DNA from: Candidatus Fermentithermobacillaceae bacterium
GTDB lineage: Bacteria; Bacillota; Sulfobacillia; Fermentithermobacillales; DUSS01
DNA length: 64,000 nucleotides
Reading direction: 5' to 3'
NCBI GenBank assembly: GCA_014896535.1
Contig: JADBKE010000019.1
Span: 1 to 64,000, forward strand
Shown here: one piece after another, positions 1 to 8,039 of the stretch
Layout: every line of letters begins with the position of its first letter
Position numbering within the stretch: the first letter of the stretch is position 1
Made by a program: the position numbers and the translations under genes
Notes under the pieces: generated by a model
Database searches by the model: none
Told to the model about the DNA's origin: nothing
What the model saw: the letters and a program-made list of their open reading frames with translations, nothing else

Positions 1-525
1 CTGCGACAAGCGCCAGGAAGAGGAATTCGAAGGGAACACGCCGTAAAGGCTCTGGCCGATAGGGGCGTGGCCGTGGAAGATATTGCCCAGTTAGTGCTGG
101 AGATTCAGAAGCGGTACGTCCCCGACTTGACTCTCGAGGATGCCCGCGAGAGCGTGGAAAGAGTTCTGGACAAGAGGGAAGTTCAGAACGCCATTCTGAC
201 AGGGGTGGCTCTGGACGTGCTCGCCGAACAGGGCGTTCTGCCAGAACCTCTCGGTCAAACCGTGAAAACGGACGACCCTTTATATGGCATTGATGAAATT
301 TTAGCTTTGTCCATCGTTAATGTGTATGGAACGATCGGGCTCACGAATTTCGGTTACCTGGACAAACTTAAGCCCGGTATCATCGGCAGACTCAACTCTG
401 AAAAAGACGGCAAGGTGAACACGTTCATCGATGACATAGTGGCTGCGATCGCTGCGGCCGCCGCTGGCCGGGTTGCTCACCGTGCTCGCGACGGTACATT
501 GAGGGAGACGACCCCCCCGGAATGA
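1..525 (+). CDS. yutG: YutG/PgpA-like phosphatidylglycerophosphatase, 5' end outside window
   Basis: The frame is open to the left edge, so the true start lies outside or at the very border. The GTG at 67 is a poor start because upstream codons (HAVKALADRGV) still read like the family. Hallmarks are KREVQNAILTG, LYGIDEILALSIVNVYG, NFGYLDKLKPGIIG and DDIVAAIAAAAAGR, which match the soluble YutG branch of the phosphatidylglycerophosphatase A family in Firmicutes. By family, it would dephosphorylate phosphatidylglycerophosphate to phosphatidylglycerol. No membrane segment is seen, unlike E. coli PgpA. Family assignment is firm; the substrate is inferred. Confidence 0.8.
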   Translation: MRQAPGRGIRREHAVKALADRGVAVEDIAQLVLEIQKRYVPDLTLEDARESVERVLDKREVQNAILTGVALDVLAEQGVLPEPLGQTVKTDDPLYGIDEILALSIVNVYGTIGLTNFGYLDKLKPGIIGRLNSEKDGKVNTFIDDIVAAIAAAAAGRVAHRARDGTLRETTPPE

Positions 526-757
526 CGTAGATATCTGAGGACAGAGTAAATAGATATTAGGGCGTAGTTCGCCGGGCAGGGGGACAGGCAGAAACGACGG
601 CTCCGTGTCAGCGAATTCGAGACCCGGGCTGTTTTCCACGGCGAGACTGCGATTTGAGCCGGTAAGCGACGCAGTGAAATCCCGCCTGAGCTGCGTCTCA
701 TCTATGGGATTGTAGAGAATACAGGCCTAAATGTGGGCTACGGAGGCAGGGAAACTA

Positions 758-1864
758 ATGGAGAAATTCGATTACCGCGATGCCGCGGCCGATGAAAGGC
801 AATCTCCCAAAGGAGCCAGGATTCTGGACTTCAAAAAGATCGCGATAGGCGCCGGGTGGGCGCTGGGGCTCAGCATCGCTGCGGTGTGGCTTCTCTTGAG
901 GCTCACCGGTGTTGAGAACTTCTCCCGTCAGGTGGGGCAGGTTCAGGTCGTCTTTCTCGTCCTGGGGGTATCCATGATTGCCCTGAGTTGGTGGTTCGAC
1001 ACCATCAGGCTCGTCATCTTGTCTCGTAGCCTCGGGCGGCGGCTTTCTCTGGCCGGAGCGTTTAAGATCACGATGATGTCCTCGTTTATGGCCGGCGTTA
1101 CTCCCTTCGATACGGGGGGAGAACCCTTGAAAGTGTACCTTTTGCACCGTGAGGGAGTTCCTCTGGGCGAAGGCGCCGCCATCGTGGCTCTTGCCGCCCT
1201 ACTTCACGCCACATCTCGATTGTTGTTATTTCTTGTCGCGCCCTTGGTAGCGCTGGCCACCGGTGTAGCGTGGGCTGCTCTTCCAGCCGTTAAAGCTGCG
1301 CTGGGGCTGGGCTTGTTCATATACCTTGTGTTTTTGGGCCTCATGATAGCTTCTCTCATCCGACCCGAAATTGCCAATAACTTGGCGAGGAGAATATGCA
1401 GGTCCAGGGTGGTTAGTAAGATCACTTCGGAACGGACTCGGGAGGAAATAGTCCGGAGGGTATCTACCCATGTTCAGGAGTTTCGCGAGGGGGTCCTCAG
1501 GTTTTCCAACATGCGTCTCTACGCGGGGACGGCAAGCCTGCTCAGCGTGGCTTACTGGCTGTCGCTGACCCTCGTACCCTTCTTCATCTTGACCGGCGTC
1601 GGGGTGGGCGCTTCTTATCCTGCGGCCTTCGCCACCACCATGTCCCTCTATCTGGTCACAGCATATGTTCCCACCCCCGGGGCAAGCGGGGGTGCAGAGA
1701 TCGGCTCCGCCGCTCTCTTCGCCGCCATGGTTCCATCTCGGCTCATCGGCGTATTTGTCTTGTTGTGGCGTCTGGTCAGTTATTATCTGACCATGGCGGT
1801 GGGTGGCCTTTTCATCGCCTTTGAGACGATCTCCTGGTCGTTCAGAAAGATCGTAGCCGACTAA
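758..1864 (+). CDS. Flippase-like (lysylphosphatidylglycerol synthase TM region family) membrane protein
   Basis: About 368 residues with seven or eight hydrophobic segments and the family signature around GVTPFDTGGEPLKVYLL and PTPGASGGAEIGSAALF. This is the UPF0104/lysylphosphatidylglycerol-synthase transmembrane family. There is no soluble aminoacyl-transferase domain, so the protein matches the stand-alone flippase-like members rather than full MprF. I place the start at the ATG at 758, which has a GGAGG about 11 bases upstream; the in-frame ATG at 731 has no ribosome site. Its stop overlaps the stop of the convergent CapA gene by a few bases. A role in lipid or lipid-linked precursor transport is inference. 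Confidence 0.8.
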   Translation: MEKFDYRDAAADERQSPKGARILDFKKIAIGAGWALGLSIAAVWLLLRLTGVENFSRQVGQVQVVFLVLGVSMIALSWWFDTIRLVILSRSLGRRLSLAGAFKITMMSSFMAGVTPFDTGGEPLKVYLLHREGVPLGEGAAIVALAALLHATSRLLLFLVAPLVALATGVAWAALPAVKAALGLGLFIYLVFLGLMIASLIRPEIANNLARRICRSRVVSKITSERTREEIVRRVSTHVQEFREGVLRFSNMRLYAGTASLLSVAYWLSLTLVPFFILTGVGVGASYPAAFATTMSLYLVTAYVPTPGASGGAEIGSAALFAAMVPSRLIGVFVLLWRLVSYYLTMAVGGLFIAFETISWSFRKIVAD

Positions 1865-3510
1865 GAGCCCGAAGCGCGTTCCTTCAGCAAAAGCCATTTG
1901 TAAAGAAGGGCGGCCCCCTGTGCTCTCGTGAAAGGATCCGAGGCTCCGACGCGATTGTCGCCATACCCGGCAAACAGCCCTTGAGCTCGGGCCCAGAGAA
2001 ACGCAGCCCGCTCCTGGGAATTAAGGTTAACCGTATCGGCAAAATCCGGGACGCCGGGAGGCGCAGGCGGTTTGCCTGCCTTCTTCCACATCATCAACGC
2101 CACTTCCGCTCTGGTGAGAGGAGCCGCGGGATTGAAGCCAGGCTCGGCCGGGGCGAAAACGCCTTCGAGACACATGTAGACCAGGTAGGGATAAGACCAT
2201 CTTTCCTGAGTCACCAGGGAAAAGCCAGCGGGCGCGACCAGCTGTGCCAATTCCTCCTTTGTTCTTTCCGCCGAGGCCAAAAGACAAGCCCATTCTTCTA
2301 CCGTTAAGGGATCGTTGGGCCGAAAAGTACCATCAGGAGTACCGTTTACGATGCCTCTTCGTTCCAGCGACATGACGTAGGTCACTGCCCAGTGACCCGA
2401 CAGGTCCGAAAACCGCCTTTCCCATATGTTGCCTTCCGCGTCTACCTGGGTGGCAAAGCGCTGGGACAGTGCGTTCAGCGAGGAAAATAATTCCGCCTTT
2501 TTTGAGGGGTCTTCTAGAAGACTTGTCCTTCCCCACGTTATCGTGGTGGGATAGAGCTTGGCCGACTTCACCCCTTCGCGGGTGACGGTGAGCCTCAGAA
2601 TTCCTCCGGTTTGGCAAAGAGGGACCTTGGGGTTGGTGATGAACACGAAATTACCCAGGCTGAACGCGGTGAATCGCTTGCCGTCGTAAGAGAAGCCCTG
2701 AAGGACGTGGGGATGCGTTCCGATTATGATATCCGCTCCCGCATCGAGCAAAGCCTGGCGCAGTTTGAGCACCCAGTCTTCGGGTTCGAGAGCGTGCTCT
2801 CTTCCCCAGTGGACGAGGACGACGACGACGTCGGCCCTGGCTTTCATCGCCTTGACCTCGGAGACGATGGCTTTGTTCCAGGTAGAGAAGTCGGCGGCGA
2901 CACCTGGCTTGTCGGTATCGGCCCTCCACCATCCCCACGGGATGACCATGGTGGTGGCGAGAAAACCGATTTTGATGCCCTTCACTTCGATTATCCGCCC
3001 TTCCCAGGCGGAAGCCGCATCTTTGCCTGCGCCTACGTGCAAGATACCGTAATCATCCAGATGCTTGATAGTTTCGAGCATGCAGTCAACTCCGTAGTCG
3101 AGGGTGTGATTGTTGGCCAGCGAAACGATGTCGAACCCGCATTCCACCAGACCCTTCAAAGACTCAGGGCGGGCGCGGAAAGTGTATTCTTTGCCTTTCA
3201 GCGGTTCTCCGGTTGTGCCGACAGCGCATTCCAGGTTACCAACGGTGAGATCCGCCGAAAGCAGAGCGTCTTTGACACCCCACCACGGGGCCATGGGACC
3301 CTCTCTTTGTATGAGATCTCCTATTCCATGTGCCAGAAGTACGTCACCGACGAAGTTGATGGTTACTTCCGGAGATGTCGACGAAGGATTCTCCGGTGCT
3401 GCCCAACAAAACGGGAGGGCCGACGCACTCGCTGCGGTTATTGCCAGTAGCGCCGCGAGGAGCGGCACGGCCAAGACCTTGAGCGCGATCTTTTTGGACA
3501 CCCTGACCAT
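1861..3510 (-). CDS. Secreted CapA-family protein with C-terminal SLH repeats
   Basis: About 549 residues. Order: signal peptide (hydrophobic run within residues 10-35), a CapA/PgsA-type metallophosphatase-like domain (VTINFVGDVLLAHG, LANNHTLDYG, GTHPHVLQG), then three S-layer homology repeats in the last 190 residues (FSDLSGHWAVTYVMSLE; GFNPAAPLTRAEVALMMW; ARAQGLFAGYGDNRVG). The SLH repeats should anchor it to secondary cell-wall polymer. CapA relatives act in poly-gamma-glutamate or capsule synthesis, but no pgsB/pgsC partners are nearby, so the substrate is unknown. The ATG at 3510 has GGAG eight bases upstream and is preferred over the TTG at 3537. It is convergent with the flippase-like gene. 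Confidence 0.82.
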   Translation of the reverse strand: MVRVSKKIALKVLAVPLLAALLAITAASASALPFCWAAPENPSSTSPEVTINFVGDVLLAHGIGDLIQREGPMAPWWGVKDALLSADLTVGNLECAVGTTGEPLKGKEYTFRARPESLKGLVECGFDIVSLANNHTLDYGVDCMLETIKHLDDYGILHVGAGKDAASAWEGRIIEVKGIKIGFLATTMVIPWGWWRADTDKPGVAADFSTWNKAIVSEVKAMKARADVVVVLVHWGREHALEPEDWVLKLRQALLDAGADIIIGTHPHVLQGFSYDGKRFTAFSLGNFVFITNPKVPLCQTGGILRLTVTREGVKSAKLYPTTITWGRTSLLEDPSKKAELFSSLNALSQRFATQVDAEGNIWERRFSDLSGHWAVTYVMSLERRGIVNGTPDGTFRPNDPLTVEEWACLLASAERTKEELAQLVAPAGFSLVTQERWSYPYLVYMCLEGVFAPAEPGFNPAAPLTRAEVALMMWKKAGKPPAPPGVPDFADTVNLNSQERAAFLWARAQGLFAGYGDNRVGASDPFTRAQGAALLYKWLLLKERASGS

Positions 3511-3649
3511 CGCTTCATCTCCGTTCTTCCGACTCAAACTGTTTCGCGGACAGCCTCGTTGACTAAGATACTCCTTTGCCCCGGAAAATCCTGCTAGCGA
3601 GGCGGGTTCTGCGGAAGGCCGAAACGCTCCGTCTGTAGCGAAATATGAT

Positions 3650-3678
3650 TTGACGACCAGCGGCCGGTTCGCTATACT
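3650..3678 (+). promoter_or_regulatory. Sigma-A type promoter of the tRNA cluster
   Basis: TTGACG (3650-3655) and TATACT (3673-3678) with exactly 17 bases between them, ending 20 bases before the first tRNA. This is close to consensus and fits a strong constitutive promoter for the six tRNA genes that follow. Confidence 0.8.
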
Positions 3679-3698
3679 ATCCCTTGCCGGAGAGTTCA

Positions 3699-3773
3699 GG
3701 GCGAATAGCTCAGTGGGAGAGCACCTGCCTTACACGCAGGGGGCCACAGGTTCGAACCCTGTTTCGCCCACCA
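3699..3773 (+). tRNA. tRNA-Val (anticodon UAC)
   Basis: Full cloverleaf: acceptor GGGCGAA pairs with TTCGCCC, anticodon stem CCTGC/GCAGG, loop CTTACAC with anticodon TAC, T-loop TTCGAAC, and an encoded CCA. First gene of a six-tRNA array. The anticodon reads GUA and probably other GUN codons. Confidence 0.95.
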
Positions 3774-3785
3774 TCGAGTTCACGC

Positions 3786-3863
3786 GGAGGCGTGGTGTAG
3801 CCGGTCAAACATACGTGCCTGTCACGCACGAGATCGCGGGTTCAAATCCCGTCGCCTCCGCCA
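3786..3863 (+). tRNA. tRNA-Asp (anticodon GUC)
   Basis: Acceptor GGAGGCG pairs with CGCCTCC; anticodon loop CTGTCAC with GTC; T-loop TTCAAAT; discriminator G as expected for tRNA-Asp; CCA encoded. It follows the first tRNA-Val after 12 bases. Confidence 0.95.
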
Positions 3864-3869
3864 TAGTGT

Positions 3870-3945
<76 letters not shown>

Positions 3946-3952
3946 TTATCGA

Positions 3953-4027
3953 GCGGAAGTAGCTCAGTGGTAGAGCATCGCCTTGCCAAGGCGAGGGCCG
4001 CGGGTTCAAATCCCGTCTTCCGCTCCA
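3953..4027 (+). tRNA. tRNA-Gly (anticodon GCC)
   Basis: Acceptor GCGGAAG pairs with CTTCCGC; anticodon loop TTGCCAA with GCC; T-loop TTCAAAT; discriminator T(U) typical of tRNA-Gly; CCA encoded. Confidence 0.95.
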
Positions 4028-4041
4028 GTTTTTGATCACCG

Positions 4042-4115
4042 GGCGACATAGCCAAGTGGCAAGGCAGGGGTCTGCAAAACCCTTATCCCCGGTTCGAATC
4101 CGGGTGTCGCCTCCA
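4042..4115 (+). tRNA. tRNA-Cys (anticodon GCA)
   Basis: Acceptor GGCGACA pairs with TGTCGCC; anticodon loop CTGCAAA with GCA; T-loop TTCGAAT; discriminator T(U), an identity element of tRNA-Cys; CCA encoded. Confidence 0.95.
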
Positions 4116-4126
4116 AAAAGGATATA

Positions 4127-4203
4127 GGGCGGCTAGCTCAGTTGGTTAGAGCGCCACGTTGACATCGTGGAGGTCAGAGGTTCGAATCCTCTGTCGCCCA
4201 CCA
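4127..4203 (+). tRNA. tRNA-Val (anticodon GAC)
   Basis: Acceptor GGGCGGC pairs with GTCGCCC (one G-U); anticodon stem CCACG/CGTGG with loop TTGACAT, anticodon GAC; T-loop TTCGAAT; CCA encoded. Second valine isoacceptor of the array, reading GUC/GUU, and complementary to the UAC species at its head. Confidence 0.94.
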
Positions 4204-4213
4204 TAAGTTTTCA

Positions 4214-4241
4214 GCCTCCCAGACGGGAGGCGTTTTGCTTT
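4214..4241 (+). terminator. Intrinsic terminator of the tRNA array
   Basis: GCCTCCC and GGGAGGC form a 7-bp GC stem with a 4-base AGAC loop, followed by GTTTTGCTTT. It lies 11 bases after the last tRNA CCA and before ytxC. Confidence 0.8.
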
Positions 4242-4309
4242 ATAACCCCTCTCTTGCATGGAATTCCCCCAGGATCGCGCCTGACATACTACGTTTGGAG
4301 GTGGAGGAC

Positions 4310-5245
4310 GTGAAGCTCATCTCCGTTTCGGCGAAAAGACCCTTGCAGAGCGTGAGAGAAGCTTTGCGTTCCGAGATAGCCTCTATGAGAAAAGAGGGCA
4401 TCCGGGTGTTTCTGCGGGAGAACCACCGGGGCTCCGTGGTCGCCCTCAGATGCGACGCCCGGGGCAGCGACCGCACTCCTGTGGAAAGACTTTCTTCCAG
4501 GCTGAAAGCGGTTACGGCGAATGCTCTGGCCGACGTAATAATCGACGAGTACGAGGAAACGCTCGTGAGCTGCCTCGTCGACGAAAACTACGAGTTTCTC
4601 TCCGGGAAGGACAGGACGGCGCTCAAACGGGCCGTCCTGAAAAAGCTCGATGACGGGGCTGACCTGAGTCAAAGCCTCTCCAAAAGGCAACAGAGAAAGA
4701 GCATAGTATGGGCAAAAATAGTCGAATACCTGGACAAAGAGGATGACGTCATACTCGAAGGCTTCGTGACTTTCCGGCTAAAGGAATACCTGGAGTACCT
4801 CGCTGACACCGTGAAAAGCGTGGCCGAAGACTACCTCACCAGGAGAGAGTACAAGGAGTTTCTCAAACTACTCCGGTACTTCATGAACCTCCAGGAAAAG
4901 CCCATTCCGGTGCTGAACGTAATTCGAAAGTCGGCCGGTTACGATCTTCTGGACGTCAGTGGAGAAAGGCTCCGCGGGGAAGTGGAAAAACTTGCCCTGG
5001 TCAAGTCCCTTCATCCGGAGCTTACCCCCGACGAGCTGCTTGTCTCTATAGCGGTCACGCTGTCTCCCCAAAAGCTGGTCTGGCACGGAGCGACGGACGG
5101 GTGTCAAGCTTGCGACCTCTTAAAGGACTTGTTTGGGGAGCGTTTCACGGTGTGTACCGGGTGTGCATGGGACGGGGAAAGCCCGCAGGGAGATGGGGCC
5201 GAGCCACCGCCGGGTGAGCCACCGAAAGCTCCAACCCCGCCGTAG
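4310..5245 (+). CDS. ytxC: Sporulation protein YtxC family
   Basis: About 311 residues. Recognised from the YtxC core (EGFVTFRLKEYLEYLADTV, EDYLTRREYKEFLKLLRYF) and the C-terminal cysteine pairs CQAC and CTGC around LFGERFTV. The function is unknown in the family; genes of this type are restricted to endospore formers. I choose the GTG at 4310 because GGAGGTGG lies five to six bases upstream; an open frame back to 4235 would run into the tRNA terminator. The tail after CTGC is a proline-rich stretch without recognisable fold. Its place beside thrS is common in clostridia. Confidence 0.8.
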   Translation: MKLISVSAKRPLQSVREALRSEIASMRKEGIRVFLRENHRGSVVALRCDARGSDRTPVERLSSRLKAVTANALADVIIDEYEETLVSCLVDENYEFLSGKDRTALKRAVLKKLDDGADLSQSLSKRQQRKSIVWAKIVEYLDKEDDVILEGFVTFRLKEYLEYLADTVKSVAEDYLTRREYKEFLKLLRYFMNLQEKPIPVLNVIRKSAGYDLLDVSGERLRGEVEKLALVKSLHPELTPDELLVSIAVTLSPQKLVWHGATDGCQACDLLKDLFGERFTVCTGCAWDGESPQGDGAEPPPGEPPKAPTPP

Positions 5246-5548
5246 GAATCCCAGGAGTTTTGGGATGATCCCGGGAGCTGTACGGAGACGTACTGTCACC
5301 CGGCGGGTTCACCCCTCCCCGACGCAAAGGAAACCGGCGGTCCGTCCCAGCCGGGGAGCGGGTTCTCGGCTTACGGTTTCTCCTGCGTGTGGAACCACGG
5401 CAAAGGGACGATGAGTCTGCGCGCGCTGCGCCCCGGCACCCAATTCGATTGTGACCTCGGGCGATGCACCCTGTCCCGCGTCGTAGATAACGGGTGAGCC
5501 CGACCGGCCCATGCCGACTACGTTGACGCGACCACAGCCCGAAAGGTC
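5246..5548. other. Intergenic stretch without a recognised gene
   Basis: About 300 bases between ytxC and the thrS promoter. A minus-strand frame runs through it (5309-5557 from a GTG, open further to about 5626), but it crosses the thrS promoter and T-box start, has no ribosome site, and its product resembles no family I know. No repeat or RNA motif is recognised. Confidence 0.4.
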
Positions 5549-5575
5549 TTGATCCACGGTGCTCTGCGCTATAAT
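5549..5575 (+). promoter_or_regulatory. Putative promoter of the thrS T-box leader
   Basis: A perfect TATAAT at 5570-5575 lies just upstream of the leader. The best -35 candidate is TTGATC at 5549-5554 with a short 15-base spacer, so the -10 is convincing and the -35 is not. Confidence 0.55.
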
Positions 5576-5579
5576 ATCT

Positions 5580-5850
5580 AAGCCGTAAGAGACCTGAATA
5601 CAGGACCGTTGAACGTGCTATGACGGGGAGAGTACCGAAAAGCTCTCCATACAGAGAGAGACGGTCGGGGCTGAGAGCCGTCTCTGGAAGCTTGAGGGAA
5701 GACCGCCCCTGAGCACCAGGCCGAAAAGCGCTGCGCGCAAAAGGTCTGCGGGCTTCGCCCGTTACAGCGAAGACGAGCCTTGATGGAAAATAAGGGTGGA
5801 ACCGCGAGTCACAAGCTCGCCCCTTTGGGGCGGGCTTGGTTTTTTTAGAG
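5580..5850 (+). promoter_or_regulatory. T-box leader (threonine) controlling thrS
   Basis: The conserved T-box AGGGTGGAACCGCG is at 5793-5806. It is followed by a terminator hairpin (arms AAGCTCGCCCC and GGGCGGGCTT) with seven T at 5840-5846. Upstream are an AGTA-type S-turn, an AGAGAG bulge and a GCTGAGAG apical loop of Stem I. The 3' side of the specifier loop reads GAAG-ACC-GCCC, giving ACC (threonine) at 5702-5704. By the T-box mechanism, uncharged tRNA-Thr would stabilise the antiterminator and allow thrS transcription. Folding was done by eye. Confidence 0.88.
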
Positions 5851-5881
5851 CCCTATCTACTGCGTGCTAGGAGGTATGACC

Positions 5882-7819
5882 GTGAACGGCTCGACAGAAT
5901 TCATCATCAGGTGCGAAGGCGAGGAATTAAAGGTACGGCAGGGGGAGACTTTTCTGGATCTGGCGGAAAGGGCCGGATGGTCCCGGGACGTCCTCATGGT
6001 TGAGGTAGACGGTATTCCGCAGGAGCTTCGCTCACCCGTGCCCGGACCGTGCGAGGTGAAACCGCTGGGATTCGAATCTCCCGCCGCTCGCGAAGCGCTT
6101 CGGCACAGCGCTTCCCACGTCCTGGCTCAGGCGGTGAAACGGCTTTACCCCGATGCCGAACTGGGCATTGGTCCGGCCATAGAAGACGGGTTCTACTACG
6201 ATTTCCGGCTGGGTCATTCTTTCGAACCGGAAGACCTAGAGAAAATAGAGCGAGAGATGGAAAAGATCGTCGAGGAGGACCTGCCCATCACCAGGCACGA
6301 GGTGTCCCGGCAAGAAGCCTTTGACATCTTTTCAAGAAGACGTGAGCCGTTGAAACTGGAAATCCTCGAGGAGATTCCCGCGGGCGAACCGGTTTCCATC
6401 TACAAACAGGGGGAGTTCATCGACCTGTGCGCGGGTCCTCATGTCCCCAGCACCGGTTACATTCGCGCGTTCAAACTCACGTCGGTGGCGGGTGCCTACT
6501 GGCGGGGGGATGAAAAGCGCGACATGCTGCAGCGCGTATACGGGACGGCGTTTTTGACCCGGGAGGAACTGGAACAGCACTTGAGGCGCCAGGAGGAAAT
6601 CAGGCAGAGAGATCATAGAAAGCTCGGCAAGGAGCTGGGTATATTCAGCATCCAGGAAGAGGGAGGACCCGGACTGGTTTACTGGCACCCGAAAGGCGGA
6701 GTCATCCGCCAGGTTATCGAGGACTTCTGGAGGGAGGAGCACCGCCGCCGTGGTTATGACATCGTATATACTCCCCACATAGCTAAGCTCGACCTGTGGA
6801 AGACCTCGGGTCACTGGGACTGGTACCGGGAGAATATGTACTCGCCCATAGTGGTGGAAGGGGTAGAGTACCTCTTAAAGCCGATGAACTGCCCGTTTCA
6901 CATCCTTATGTATAAGAGCTCCCTCAGGAGCTACAGGGATTTGCCTCTGAGATGGGCCGAACTCGGAACCGTTTACCGTTATGAGCGGTCGGGTGTGCTC
7001 CACGGCATGTTGAGGGTGCGGGGATTTACCCAGGACGATGCGCACATATTCTGTCGTCCGGACCAGCTCGAGGACGAGCTCGTCGGAGTCCTGGATCTTG
7101 CTCAGTTCATGCTGAAGACCTTCGGGTACGAAGAGTATGACTGCATGCTGTCGGTCAGGGATCCGCACGACAAGAAAAAGTACATCGGGGAAGACAGCGT
7201 GTGGAACCAGGCGGAGGCCGCCCTGGAGGCTGCTCTGAAGCGCAAGGGGCTCGCTTATGTTCGCGACGAAGGAGAAGCCAAGTTCTACGGGCCGGCGATC
7301 GACATCAAGATAAAAGATGTGTTCGGCAGGGGCTGGCAGGGACCCACGATTCAGGTGGACTTCAACCTGCCGGAGCGCTTCGACCTCACATATATCGGTC
7401 AGGACGGAAAGCCTCACAGGCCGGTGATGATCCACAGGACCGTGCTGGGAGCTATGGAGCGGTTTGTCGGTGGTCTCATCGAGCACTATGGCGGGGCTTT
7501 TCCCGTGTGGCTTGCGCCGGTGCAGGTAAAGGTGATACCCGTCACCGAAGGGCAAGAGGATTATGCTGCGGAAGTTGTGAAGATCCTCAAGGCCGAAGGA
7601 ATCCGTGCGGAAGGTTTCTTCGGGCCCGAGAAGGTCGGTTACAAGATTCGTCAGTGCCAGCTGGAAAAGATTCCGTACATGCTGGTGGTGGGTCCCAGAG
7701 AAAAGCAATCGGGGACGGTAGCCGTAAGACACAGGTCGAAAGGGGATCTCGGTCCCCAGCCCCTTTCGGAGTTCAGTCAAAAGGTGAAAGAGGAGATATC
7801 GGCGAAAAGTTTGGACTAG
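5882..7819 (+). CDS. thrS: Threonyl-tRNA synthetase
   Basis: About 645 residues, full length for bacterial ThrRS. Order: TGS domain (residues 1-60), editing domain with HSASHVLAQAV and DLCAGPHV, which supply the paired His and Cys/His of the editing site, class II catalytic core with zinc ligands in MNCPFHILMY, VLHGMLRVRGF and IHRTVLGAMERF, and a C-terminal anticodon-binding domain. It charges tRNA-Thr in the cytoplasm. The GTG at 5882 has AGGAGG seven bases upstream; the ATG at 5876 abuts that site and the GTG at 5864 lies before it. Expression should depend on the threonine T-box upstream. Confidence 0.96.
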   Translation: MNGSTEFIIRCEGEELKVRQGETFLDLAERAGWSRDVLMVEVDGIPQELRSPVPGPCEVKPLGFESPAAREALRHSASHVLAQAVKRLYPDAELGIGPAIEDGFYYDFRLGHSFEPEDLEKIEREMEKIVEEDLPITRHEVSRQEAFDIFSRRREPLKLEILEEIPAGEPVSIYKQGEFIDLCAGPHVPSTGYIRAFKLTSVAGAYWRGDEKRDMLQRVYGTAFLTREELEQHLRRQEEIRQRDHRKLGKELGIFSIQEEGGPGLVYWHPKGGVIRQVIEDFWREEHRRRGYDIVYTPHIAKLDLWKTSGHWDWYRENMYSPIVVEGVEYLLKPMNCPFHILMYKSSLRSYRDLPLRWAELGTVYRYERSGVLHGMLRVRGFTQDDAHIFCRPDQLEDELVGVLDLAQFMLKTFGYEEYDCMLSVRDPHDKKKYIGEDSVWNQAEAALEAALKRKGLAYVRDEGEAKFYGPAIDIKIKDVFGRGWQGPTIQVDFNLPERFDLTYIGQDGKPHRPVMIHRTVLGAMERFVGGLIEHYGGAFPVWLAPVQVKVIPVTEGQEDYAAEVVKILKAEGIRAEGFFGPEKVGYKIRQCQLEKIPYMLVVGPREKQSGTVAVRHRSKGDLGPQPLSEFSQKVKEEISAKSLD

Positions 7820-7873
7820 GAAGGGATGTTCCACCACCTGGGATGTCCGTCAATCTGTTGCAGGTCCTCCGAG

Positions 7874-7903
7874 TAGACCGGCGTTAATTCCCTGTGGTAT
7901 ACT
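7874..7903 (+). promoter_or_regulatory. Putative promoter of infC-rpmI-rplT
   Basis: TATACT at 7898-7903 is preceded by TGG, an extended -10. TAGACC at 7874-7879 serves as a weak -35 at 18 bases. It lies 55 bases after the thrS stop and before the structured infC leader. Confidence 0.6.
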
Positions 7904-7915
7904 CGGAGTCGTCGA

Positions 7916-8030
7916 AAGAAGAAGCCATCCGCTTCTCACCTTACGGCATTGCCAGTAAGGTTCGTAAACGAGAGTGGCTGTCGTCGGGAATAAGAGGCGG
8001 GTGGAGCCCGCCTCTTTGACGTTGAGGAGG
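7916..8030 (+). promoter_or_regulatory. Structured infC leader, resembling the L20 autoregulatory leader
   Basis: Three hairpins can be drawn: GAAGC/GCTTC, CCTTAC/GTAAGG, and a strong AAGAGGCGGG/CCCGCCTCTT (7992-8016). The AGGAGG of infC begins eight bases after the last one. The position and the operon (IF3, L35, L20) match the leader in Firmicutes through which L20 represses its own operon. The last hairpin has only CTTTGACGTT after it, not a U-tract, so it looks like a weak terminator or a translational block. The match is by context and shape, not by a covariance model. Confidence 0.55.
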
Positions 8031-8039
8031 TGTATATCA

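Noticed and set aside
5309-5557. Minus-strand ORF between ytxC and thrS
   Set aside because: Runs over the thrS promoter, has no ribosome site and no recognisable family; kept only as an unexplained stretch.
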